Notes under the pieces: model-generated
The model's database searches: none
What the model was told of the DNA's origin: nothing
What the model saw: only the letters and a program-made list of their open reading frames with translations
NCBI GenBank assembly: GCA_963070105.1
Contig: OY718803.1
Span: 8,723,823-8,787,822, forward strand
DNA from: Litomosoides sigmodontis
Taxonomy: Eukaryota; Nematoda; Chromadorea; Rhabditida; Onchocercidae
DNA: 64,000 nucleotides
Reading direction: 5' to 3'
Position numbers and translations under genes: made by a program
In this document: in pieces, positions 48,804-59,800 of the stretch
Numbering within the stretch: the first letter of the stretch is position 1
Layout: every line of letters begins with the position of its first letter

Positions 48804-51800
48804 ATGTTGTATAAAGGGATAGTAACAAAGTCGAAAAGCGAATTTCTGTATGTGTGGTCAAAGAGTTTTGGAGGAGAAGCTATCCTGGACAAGAGACTGG
48901 TACCTACATGTGCAATTTGTGTTGGTGTTTGGATTGCCTTTAGTGTTAAAGTTGGCAGCAATTTTATTGATGATTTTACCGATATTCCGGACTTATTGCC
49001 GACGAGAGTGAATGAACATGGTAGGGTCATGGTGGGTAAAAGGCACTTTTTTTTGTTTTCTAAAATGAATACTAAGAATTTTTTATGTGTAGTGTAATTT
49101 GGTTAATCCAGAATGTTTTAGAACTGGGAGTCAGTTCATTAAAGTTGGAAGTTTCTACATTTTTTTAAAACTTGAAGACAGCTTGAAAAGATATTCAATA
49201 CATTAGGCAAGTTGCTGTTAGTTTGTGTCTTTTGGCTTTTTGCTGTGAAAAGGGTTGAATAGATCATAAATTGGGTCTTTCTCTTCCTTCAGGTCAAAGC
49301 GCGCATCGCATTTCGTCCCAACGATGTCTCCGGTTGTAATTTGTTAGCTCATTCAAATGATTTAGGAACCATTGGAATATTTCAAAGTTTGACGAGTTTG
49401 AAAGAAAATTGTGACTATGATGTTTGGGTCGAAAGGTCGGCTTGTGTTTTTGTTTGATTGCATTTCTCGAATTATAGTCATTTAAAGTTAAAAAAAAGAG
49501 AAATCCAGCACAGTACAGTTACAGTCACTGCATTTATTCTTTAGTTAAATTATATTCTATGAGGTTTAATCGAATTTAAATCGCTCACTAGAAATTATGC
49601 TTAATCGACAGTGCACGAGCTGCCATAAAGTGAATTGTTCTAGGAAAGTATGAACGGCACATTGGGTGACTAAGCAATGTTATGAAGCTCTTACTAAACG
49701 AAATGCATTTCAGAATCCCACAAACGCTTTCCAGTCTTGAAGACTTATACAAAACGTCGTGGTATATTAACGAGGAGCTTTCTGAGCAAATCATGAAAAC
49801 ATCTTTGGAACGAGTTTCTTCAGTGCGTCGTAGTCTCTCATCTGAATTTAGCTCACGCATGAAGTTACAGGATAATGCACTCGAGGAAAGTTCTAATATG
49901 ACACACACCACTGGAAGTGTATTTGGCAGCGTTGAGAGTAACTTAGATGAGGCGCAAGAATACAGTCCGTTATGCACACGGAGCTCCTCAAAACAATCAT
50001 TTTTCACCGAGGTAAGCTTGCCTTTCATGATTTGCGGCTACCACCACTTCAGGTTCGATTCATCCAGGTATAGGAGTACGATTTTTTATGAACATGTTCA
50101 CTTTAATTGTTATACAATATTTATTTCCATATGTTTCATTTATGGTTCTGCTAGTGCCTTCTAATGATTAAACTAATCTTAATGATGAAAATAGTCATTA
50201 ATCACAGCAATTCACCAAGCAAATCCTGTTTGTTTGAAACGTCAAACGCGGGTAATAGCGTTTTTGACTTTGGTCTTCCCTGAATACATTATGATCTATA
50301 CAAGCCACTATTCATATTTTTTATAACGTATATTCGTTTATCTATTTGTTTACTTATTTATTTTTTTAATTTCATTGTGAGATTTTTTCAATTTTTTTTC
50401 TTTCAGGTTATAAAGAAAGGTTCTTTTTCAGTATCTATTTTTTTCCAGCCGTGTGCTGCAGTGGAGAGAATTGAAGAAGTCAAGGAAGCTGAAACAGTTA
50501 TTGGTTTAATAACAACATCTTTCAATGGAAAAGCTTTTATCTGGTCGTCGGTGCTCGGTAGAGGAATGCTTTTATTGCGTTTTGATCAGAAGATACAGCA
50601 TGGCGAGTGGATTAAATTCATACCTTGGTAAGCTTTGCTTATCAATCCATTTGACGTCGAATTCGCAAGATTTCGATACTTGTGTAAGAAGCAATAAAGT
50701 TATTTTTTTCATTGTTGCTTCCCTACACTTCTTCGATATCTGAACTAGTGATTTATTAATGTCGCGAAAGGTACATAAAATATCCTAATACACATTAACA
50801 GAAAAAAACATGCAGTATCATACTGTTTATCTAAACGTCAAATGTACATGAATGGAAGATAAGAAATAATATTGTTACGAGTGGGTAGCTGTATGATAAA
50901 ATATGATTTGGTTTTTCAGTCGTATAGACAATGCATGCCGGCAAAAAGAAGATAAACTGGGAAGATGTAAGTATATTGCAAAGAAATGGTGTGTTGTCAA
51001 TCCACTTTATCCTACACGATCCTACAGAACAATCGTTTCGGTAATTATTATAGTTATTACAATGCATTTTATAACAAAGGACTTTTGCTATCTATCTTCG
51101 CAAACTGATTTTATATCTATCTTTGCTGTTCTTGTTAGCTCATTGTTGCAATTACTTTACACTAGAGTTATTCTCCAGTGAAGAAAATAGAGAGTATTAT
51201 GAAGCATTGTTGCATATGCTGCAGATTATTTCCTTGTTAGTTATTAGTGTTTTTTCCCAGGTGCAAGTGAAGCTTTTTGTGCCACGCAATTATCGACATG
51301 GTTTGTCGGATTTGTGGGCCGAATTTTTTGGCACGGTTAGTGACTCACTGCAGCGAATTAACGAATTTTGGCCATCAAATGACATTTTAGGACGATGCTT
51401 TCTGGTTCGTGTTATGGAAATGAAGGATGATTGTGACGCCGGTAGTAATTGGGTCGTACATAAAGTTTTACAACTTCTTGAGGTTTGTAAATGTTATCAC
51501 GTGGTTACACTGTACTCTTTCATAACTTGCATGAATGTTCATTCTACTTTCTTTGCCAACTACGTCATTATTATTTTCGATATATTTGGAATTTCCCGAA
51601 CTACGATAACTTACAAAAAATGTGATATCTAGCACTTTATTTCGATTATAGGGATTTACTGAATTACTTTTAAATAATATAGGCCACAAAAGTGTCACTG
51701 TTTCAGCAGGTGCAGTTTACTAGATATACTAAATTATGTGCTGTTTATAATTCTCTCTGATACGTTTGGACTGCTTATATTTTTTCAGAATGAGGAAGCA

Positions 51801-51965
51801 GTACCCAATTTAAAATCTCAATCGTTTGCTGCCGATGCATTGAGATATATGAATGATAATTTATTCATACATAATGCAATGAAAAAAGTTGACTGGAATC
51901 TCGTTAAACAGCTGAGAGAACCGCATCTTCTTCCGGACGAGATTTTGGAATGTCGAACAGCATAA
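48804..51965 (+). CDS. Unrecognised protein of about 455 residues with an internally repeated module
   Basis: Seven exons, all in phase: 48804-49031, 49293-49435, 49714-50011, 50449-50627 (or from the in-frame alternative acceptor at 50407), 50920-51040, 51261-51482 and 51789-51965. No signal peptide or membrane segment is evident. The N-terminus (YKGIVTKSKSEFLYVWSKS, then VGVWIAFSVKV) and residues about 238-283 (VIGLITTSFNGKAFIWSSV, then GEWIKFI) share the pattern G-[IL]-[VI]-T-x-S, a [VI]-W-S turn and G-x-W-I-x-F. This suggests a duplicated small beta domain. Residues 124-223 are Ser/Glu-rich and probably disordered. The C-terminal third (LFVPRNYRHGLSDLWAEFFG to LREPHLLPDEILE) looks globular. 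I know no named homologue. Codon use and splice sites look like those of an active gene. Confidence 0.75.
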
Positions 51966-52648
51966 TTCATTTTCAATTTTTAGCTTATTTCATACTTCAT
52001 TACCTAAGCACTTATATTCTGGAACCTCTATTTCTTATTAAGATTGAAGTAAAAACTCTTTACTCAAAGATTGCATATATTTGTTCCAGAACTGTTTCAA
52101 GCACCATTATTTTATTATAATTTGTTACGTTTGTATTTTTTTTAATTTCTATTAAAGTTTAATATAATGGACTTGTGTTTACTTCTGTTCAACGTTTGCG
52201 AAATGAAAAAACTAAGTTTCTACTAAATATTTTTTGCATTTCTAATCCTAACTCTATTCAATAGAATAAAATAAGAAACTAAGAAAAAAACGTTATCCTT
52301 CCATCCCTTATTGGTATTTTCGCATTTTCTCAAAAAATTTTTTTCGTTTCTGCTTTTAGGTAGTTACGTCGTTTTCCATCCCTCTTTCTTGGCATCATTT
52401 ATTTTTTGTTGATTTTAAGCACTTAAGGAGGAAACTACCGATTAGGTTTATTCCAGTCATTGGTTTTAAAAAAATACCTTTTGTGTTTTCTCTCCGATTT
52501 CGCGATTGACCTGCTTAGTCTGCAAATGAAGATTGAAATTCTTAAATTAAGGCCAAGTAGTTTTTCCCAGTAATCTAGTCTAAAACAACTCTTTCAAATT
52601 TTCTTCATTTGTTACTCTATTGAATTTATTTTGTTGAGAATTGTTTCG

Positions 52649-52717
<69 letters not shown>

Positions 52718-52799
52718 GTATGTATGTGTGTGTATATAGATGAAAATAAAGGGTAACAAAAGTCAAGCATTGCACATAATCATTGTGGCCGAGGCATTC
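51966..52799. other. Intergenic region with microsatellite before the tRNA
   Basis: Contains the 3' UTR of the preceding gene, AT-rich sequence, and the TG array. No open frame of note. Confidence 0.55.
52651..52735. repeat. (TG)n microsatellite
   Basis: About 27 TG units, then an impure TGTA/TGTG tail ending GTGTATATAG. It lies 65 bases upstream of the tRNA gene. Confidence 0.97.
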
Positions 52800-52871
52800 G
52801 GGGGCATAGCTCAGGGGTAGAGCGCTCCGTTTGCATCGGAGAGGTCTGGGGTTCGATTCCCCATGCCTCCA
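52800..52871 (+). tRNA. tRNA-Ala, anticodon TGC
   Basis: A 72-base cloverleaf without an intron. The acceptor stem GGGGGCA pairs with TGCCTCC and includes the G3:U70 wobble pair that is the alanine identity element; A follows as the discriminator base. Box A (TAGCTCAGGGGTAGAG) and box B (GGTTCGATTCC) promoters are intact. The anticodon stem is CTCCG/CGGAG with loop TTTGCAT. The gene reads GCA alanine codons. No CCA is encoded, as normal for a eukaryotic nuclear gene. Confidence 0.97.
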
Positions 52872-53642
52872 GGCTAGATTTCTGCCGTTTTACTTATGTA
52901 TAATTATTTGAAAGATTGTATGTGATTCCCGGTAGTTTCGGTACTTCGAGGGAGGAAATAAGATATAGGCAGGAGGGGGATGGTGTGGTTTGAATCGGTT
53001 GATTTGCAGACCACGGAATTTTTTATTCGATACGTATGAGAAGTAGGCATCCGTTATTGCTAATCCGTAACTTTTTCTCGGAATTCAATTATTGACATTG
53101 TTTGCTAAATGAATGCGCCCTGCCTAGTAATGTGCCTAACTTTCAAAGCTGTGCGATAATTACCGGGTGCTCTTTCCGAATGATTTGTACATATGTGTTT
53201 TTTTTTGCTTTTTTTGAGATTACTCATAACTTTTTTTTTATGAGCTCATGATGTTTTTTTGATAAAGCATGTATGTAATGCAAACAAAGGAATGGTTTTT
53301 CATAAAAATTTTTGTAACATTTTTATCGTGTAGAATATGAACGTTAGTGTGGGTAGTGATATTTTGTGTAAATTTTTTTGCATTCTTCCTATTACACATT
53401 TGCTTCCTTTGGCGTCCACTTACTGATTCAGCGCTGCCAAAGATTCAACTGTGTACGATTTGATTAGAGCAGGAGATTTTCGGAGACTTGAAAAGTTATT
53501 TTACTAATTTTCATTTCATTAACGCCAATGAAAGCTTATGCGAACGTTTTATGATATGACTTTTTTCACCAGATATGATATGATGATTCAACTGTACATA
53601 CTCTGTTTTCCAGCATAGTGGAATTTACATTGATGATGTAAA
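52872..53642. other. Intergenic region between tRNA-Ala and NSE1
   Basis: AT-rich; no clear T-run terminator was pinned for the tRNA beyond the TTT at about 52880. A TTTTCCAG acceptor ending at 53613 lies 29 bases before the NSE1 ATG and probably receives a spliced leader. Confidence 0.45.
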
Positions 53643-56315
53643 ATGGGTGAATCAACCTCAACTCCATGTTCATCGAATAGTTTCATAGAAATTGCTGGAA
53701 ATTACGGTGTGGCACATAAGCACCTCGTGCAGCTCATCATTGGACACGGGATTTTGCAGGTCAGGTTTTCCAACTCATTACTGCCTTCATTCTGCTTATC
53801 CTACTGAGACACATGGATATGGAAGTATCATACTGTTTGCACTGTTAACTCCTAAACTTTGTTGACTATCAACTTCTAAACCTTGTTGTACAAATAAAAC
53901 AATGCTTTTTCTTTGTAGACTCATTATTTCTACAACAAATTTGTTCATTATGTCCAGATCTATAACTCTGGTAAGTCGTATAGAATTGAATTTGATAGTA
54001 GGATTTTGTTGTTTGCGTATTTCATATATAGCAGCTAAATTAAGGCATTCTTTATTGCCATTTTCTTTACGTTTTCAAATGTGTTTTATTGGTGCAATAT
54101 CTTTTAAGAACTTAAGCAACTATTATCGACATTTGGTACAGCATACGAACAGTATGGAAACAGATTCTATTATCTCGAGTTGTTCTGTTCTTCATCAGAT
54201 CAAATGAATCTGAAAGTTTCAGACAGTACTATTACTCAGCCAGATGAAGAACAAGAAAAAATACTTGTTGAAAAATTGATTGCCACTATCAATAATGCCC
54301 TGGCTTCACTCTTCCTTCGATTGATACAGGTGGACGACGAATATGACGACGAGAATAGTTACATTGTGTTGGTGAGCTTGACGAGTCTTTTTTAGAAATC
54401 TTAATTCAAAATCAAAATTTTAACTGTGTGCCGGTCCAATAGGATTGTTACTGGGTAGTTTACTTCTTGTTTTAGCTTAGCGACCAAAGACCGAGTAATT
54501 TTTTATTCGATGCATCTGGTTTTACGCAAACCGAGGTTACGCTGTTCTATTTGTGGGTATGTGCTATTTGTAACAGTGAAAATGGTGAAATTTTGAAGCA
54601 CGAAGCGCTATCGATTGCTTCGGATTTGTTGGCGAAGGTTTGTACATGATTTACAGTGGGATTTTCCTCTTTCTATTTGCATTTGTGTGATTTAAGCCTG
54701 AGCATTTCTAATTTCCGAAATCTATCACCTCTTCTATTTATAATACTGGTTTTCTTTCCAACTCTACAGCCTTAAACTTTCTGAAATAATCAGCGAAAGC
54801 AAACTCATTCAAAAATACACATGATCTGCAGGGGAAAAAGGTCGATGAAGAGTATCTTCTGCAACAGTTTGTTTCAAACAAATGGCTAGTTATGGTTTGC
54901 CATGTTTACTGCTTTATGTTATACTTTTTGAATCCTTAATCCAGCTTCTCTCCCATGCGGAACACTATTATCCAAACTCTACTTATTTAGAATTGCTTGT
55001 AACCATCTTCCACTTCATGTGCATCAGTATTTTAGAGATCGGCAGTAATTTTGATTGTTGCATCTCTTAACGGTTACATGAGAGATTTTAGTATGTTCAG
55101 GGGGGGATGCACTACATAAGAACTTATTTATAATATTTCTCGATTTTTTAGGATGAGGAAAGAGCAGTGATTCGCCTTGATACTCGTGCAGTTGCAGAAT
55201 TGCAAAATTATTTTAGTGCACATACAAATCAGTTTAAGCTTGAAAAATGCGTTGTGTGTGGCAAATTTATAGTTATGAAGAATCGAGCAGTTTTTTGCGA
55301 GACTTGTAGAAGTTTTTGTCACAGACAATGCGGGTTGAAGTTAGTTTTGTGAAAGTTACTTGTTTCGCTTTCTTTTTTAAAGATTTTTTAGCATGAATAA
55401 TTTAGCAGCGTAATCGTAATGATTGAAAAACTTGATATTGTTGGAAAGTATCAATTTTACATAGGTATGAGGAGTTGAACTGAGCTTAGCGGTGATATCG
55501 TGAAGCTTGCATAAAACTCAAACTATAAAACAAGTGAAGCTTATATCTCTTATTAATTTATTTCTTTTCCCTAACACGTTTCTTTTTTGTGAAGCACACT
55601 ATAATTTTTGTGCAACAATGCATTTACTTTTTTCCATATTTGAATTTCTCAATTTACAGAATTATAAAATCTGTAAGAACCGAAAGAGTACTGTGTCCGG
55701 GTAAATTGGCAAGTGGTGAATCATGTAGTGTAGCATTTCACGTACCGGATAGCACAAATGGTGTGGAACGTGGGCGGAAAGGTTTTTTTTATTATTCCCT
55801 AGAAAAGTTTTTTTTTTCAAAATCTGTTTGGGGTTTATCTAAGTCAAGGATTTCGTTAGATTGGAAATAAAACCAGGTTAATTGTACTGATAGCAGATAG
55901 GATATAAGCATCTGTTTTTTGAGATAAAGCAAAAGTTGCGGAAAACTTTATAAATATTGTGCATGTGACTTTTATCGTTTATCACGAATATTTTCCTCAC
56001 AAACTTTGCTCTTTTTTAATGTCGTATTTGTGAAGTGTCATGAGAATGAGAACAAGTAAAAAAGAATTGGTTTTTTGAATTTTATTCGAAGGTTGTAAAA
56101 ATTCATTCGAAATTGGATATTTCACGTGAGAATTCAGATTTTTTTTTTGGTAATTTTCTTTAGTTGTGACTAAAATCGAATTCAAAAACTGTATGATATA
56201 TGTAGAATGTATTCCAGGTAGTCATAGACGTCATATTGTAAATGATTTTGAAGAACAACATGAAAGCGATGTTGCTTTACACAGTACAGAAAGATCGCAT
56301 GATGCAAAAGTGTAA
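53643..56315 (+). CDS. NSMCE1: NSE1, RING-like E3 subunit of the SMC5/6 complex
   Basis: NSE1 pairs with a MAGE-family NSE3 and NSE4 in the SMC5/6 DNA-repair complex and carries a variant RING. Seven exons: 53643-53759, 54117-54371, 54476-54637, 54832-54894, 55152-55339, 55660-55781, 56218-56315, giving 334 residues, all phase-consistent. The N-terminal winged-helix region has HKHLVQLIIGHGILQ, EKLIATINNALASLFLRLIQ and YLLQQFVSNKWLVM, matching the family blocks (compare LLMTHG, INNINSVLESLYIEI and LQKFVQNKWL in human NSMCE1). The zinc-binding end has KCVVCGKFIVM, FCETCRSFCHRQCG and VLCPG, a C-x2-C, C-x2-C, H-x2-C layout as in NSE1. About 60 extra residues, rich in Ser, His and Glu, follow the RING compared with the human protein. 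The splice to 54117 uses TTAAG and is weaker. Confidence 0.88.
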
Positions 56316-56870
56316 CTATTTCTTTGGAAAGCTCTTGTTGCATTTTTGGGATATGCAGATTTCCGCTTTCGTTTTGATGTCTACTTGACAGTTGTTATTG
56401 TGGATTTTCAAACTTGAGCTATTTATTTAGTGATCTCATTGAATAGTTGTTTTCTGAAACTTTTGATTGTTTTTTTTTATTCTCTTGAATAGAGATATTA
56501 CACTTATAGTAAAATATTTCTGTTAGGTCTTTCAAATAGCATCAGGCAAAATTAAACGTATACACATCGTGTTGACTGTGAAATGAGGTTTAACACATCG
56601 GTGAGCATGTGATGCAGTGAGCTTTTTAAGTGTGCACTTGCAGTAATATCAGTGTATTCTTTATGCTGTGTTTGTAGTATGAAACTATTTTGCAGTTAAA
56701 ATTTTATGAATGACTGATGGTGATGCCTAAAATATTAAGGTTCACACCTATATTTTATTTTTTTAACACCATCTTCGATTACTTCACTCATTTACTGCTG
56801 CCCGTTGCATTTCTCTGATGGTGAATGTCAAATTTTAAGCTGACAAATCAGCCTCTCCATAATTTTACAG
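56316..56870. other. Short spacer between NSE1 and the next gene
   Basis: About 555 bases from the NSE1 stop to the ATTTTACAG acceptor (ending 56870), which lies 21 bases before the next ATG. No exon or obvious AATAAA was seen. The spacing would suit an operon. Confidence 0.45.
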
Positions 56871-56891
56871 GATTTTCGATTGAGAACTGCT

Positions 56892-59800
56892 ATGGATTTT
56901 AGAGAAGTCGATCTAGAAACGGTAAGTCATTCCATTGAAACGGTTGCTTCGTCCCGGTATTTTCGTTTTATTTCAAATATCTGAAATGTTCAGCAGAAGA
57001 TGAAAAATCGTTTAATATATAAATAATATAGTTTACCACAGAAATAGCTGCAAATTTTCAATTCTTCAAATAATCATTCATGTCGCATATTTGCATAAAA
57101 GGACTGAGTAAGGAAATGAACATTTATTTCTAATGTTTAACCGATTACGTAGAAGATGAAATCACCGATATCAATTACCAGTTATCTGTAACGAATTCTA
57201 CGATAATGCAAGGCAAACATTTTCCTTCTAAGGCTTGAAATGAAATTTCTATTCTCAGATTGATGATATTTGTTGGTGAAGACAACGAGCTATTTTGGAA
57301 CGATCGCATGACAAATACATTTATTTGTCCAGAAAATTTGATTGTCGTACTTTTCAAAGAGAGAGATTTGACGATTTTGTCAGTCTCAATACTTGTCATT
57401 TAATTTTTCAGCCAGCTGGCACTTTGGCTGATTCACTTGCACAAATATTCATGATGACAACCAGGGTCGAGCTACGACAGCAAGCATATCGGATGGTTGG
57501 TGTAACAAATAATCGTGATTTTGCTCTCGCTATCGAGACACGTCTCAATGAATACTTTAAAAGTAAACAACGTAAACTGGACAGAAGGTCTGCATGTTTT
57601 GCAGTCAGTCAATCGTTACACTCATAAAAATAATGAAAAAAATTAAGCAAATAATTAAAGTTACTGGTTTTCATTAAATCTATTTTTGTGTGCTAATCGT
57701 CTAAACAATTATAGTAAAAGAGAGGAGAAAATTTCTCGGTTATCGTGATATTTTGCATTTAAAAATTGAAACATACAAAAGATATGCATTATGAAATAAC
57801 TTGCAAGTATGCTACAACCTGAATTTCTTTAAGCTTTGTGAAATGTTAATGTCGAAGATTGAAGATTGAGCAAAGTAAAGCCTCTGGTATATTACATTAA
57901 ATGTCTTCTCTACAATTTTTTCTTCCTCAATTTTGAGATCAATTTTGCAAATACGTGGAGAGAAGGATGATGCAAGTGTAATTTTGGAGCATTTCTTGAA
58001 AACTGCAGGTTTACCGCCAGATGTTGTGAAGAAGTTCAGCTCGAAAAAGTAATTTTTTCCTCGCAGACTGTTGTTTTCTTTAAATTTATTTCAATTTACT
58101 TAACGTTTTCTTCACTGCCCAAATGATGTCTTGTATCTTTCACCATTATTAATTAGCACTATCTAATTGAAGCTCCCTCACCTGATAATAGGAAGTAATT
58201 GGTTGCAAATTTTCGTTCTGGAAATACGCCTTTTTTTCCCATGCAGTTTCCCCGTGTTATTTGTTTGCACTTTGATTTCGTACTTTTTCATTTGCAGTTT
58301 ATGCGATCGGCTTAAAAAGCTTGAGGGGAGTGTAAATCAAAGAAGCATTGGAAAGAGTTATCTGGTTTGTGCATTAATTAATTCATACTATTTTTTTCAA
58401 TTTTCGTCTTAAAATTAGTCGCAATTGATATTAAGATTGTTTTTGTTCTATCCTTAATTTTTAACCGTCTGATTTGATCGTTTCTTGCAAATTTGCGGAG
58501 GACTTTCCCTGCTGGTTGTAAGTCCGAAGAATTTTATTAATTAATGCTAAGAACTAATTATCCTTTCCTTTTATAGCAGATTTTTTCCCTTCTACTAAGA
58601 GAATAGGTAGATAGAAAGGAGTGAGGAGAAGTAAAACTGGCCTTTCGAAATGGACGTTAACTTTAGAAGTCACTCCGTTTTAAAAAACAGTTAAATAGAT
58701 CGAAGAGAGTAAATAAATCGATAATTTTCCTCGGATTGATGAATTAGACAGAACTTATCTTCTATAGGGTCACTTAAATAAATTAACTAAAAGAAAAATA
58801 TCAATTAAACAAAACCAAGGAATAAAAGGTTAAAAAAGAAACCGAAAAAATTCTTAAAATTAAAAACTAGGAAAAAAGGAATCTTATTAGAAATTAAGCC
58901 AAAACTACTATAATATAGAAAAAAAGAGTAATTAACAACAATAGAAAAATAAAATTAACAAAATAATGAAATTTCAAATTATTTTTACAAACATTAAATT
59001 TATCAAACTAAGTACTCGCTAGAAAATAAAAAATGGAAGCAATTAACCCAGTGGTAACCACCATAGTAGTAATTACTCAACAACCATTTGGCCCAAGTCT
59101 AATAACCTTCAGTAAAAGCAAAAAAAAAAAGTACTTCAATCAATTATACACACGAAACGATAATCTACAAATGCCAATCACATAAAATATCTAAATAAAA
59201 ATACATTTGAATGAATTAATGCAAGCAAGTCCTCCGCAATTAACCTTGGATTAACTCTAAAATTACTCTAAATATGCTGCACGGCACTGGAAGCATCCTC
59301 AGAAGTGGGAAAAAAAAGGTGAGAAAAACCATGTTAGATATGCAAAATTTTGTTGCATTTTTTCAAATGTCTCATTATCAAGGATGAAAATTGGGGTAAA
59401 ATATTTCTTTTTAAATTCTTATTGAAAACATATATTATCATTTCTTAGTTTTAATAGAAATTTAAGAAACTGTTCACTTCCAATTCTTCCGAGAGATTTA
59501 TGAAGTGCAGTGGAAGAGAATTAGAAGTGCATAGATGGTGGGTACTGTAGAGATTGAAGTGATATTGCATCGTAACATCTTGCAAGTAAAAGTTTTTGAA
59601 AAATAAGATTGCGAGAAATATGTCGTTGAAATTATGTTTATCAAACAACAGATTGCTTTCTTTCTATTTGACATGAAAGATGCAAGGTAATTTACACCTG
59701 CTAAAATTATCTTTGCAAAATATTACACACTGAAATTATTGCGTAAAATGTTGCAATAGCTTTGAAAATGGAATAGCAGATAACTCCTGCTTCTCTCCTT

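Noticed and set aside
49588..50028. 146-codon minus-strand open frame
   Set aside because: It is the antisense shadow of the coding exon at 49714-50011.
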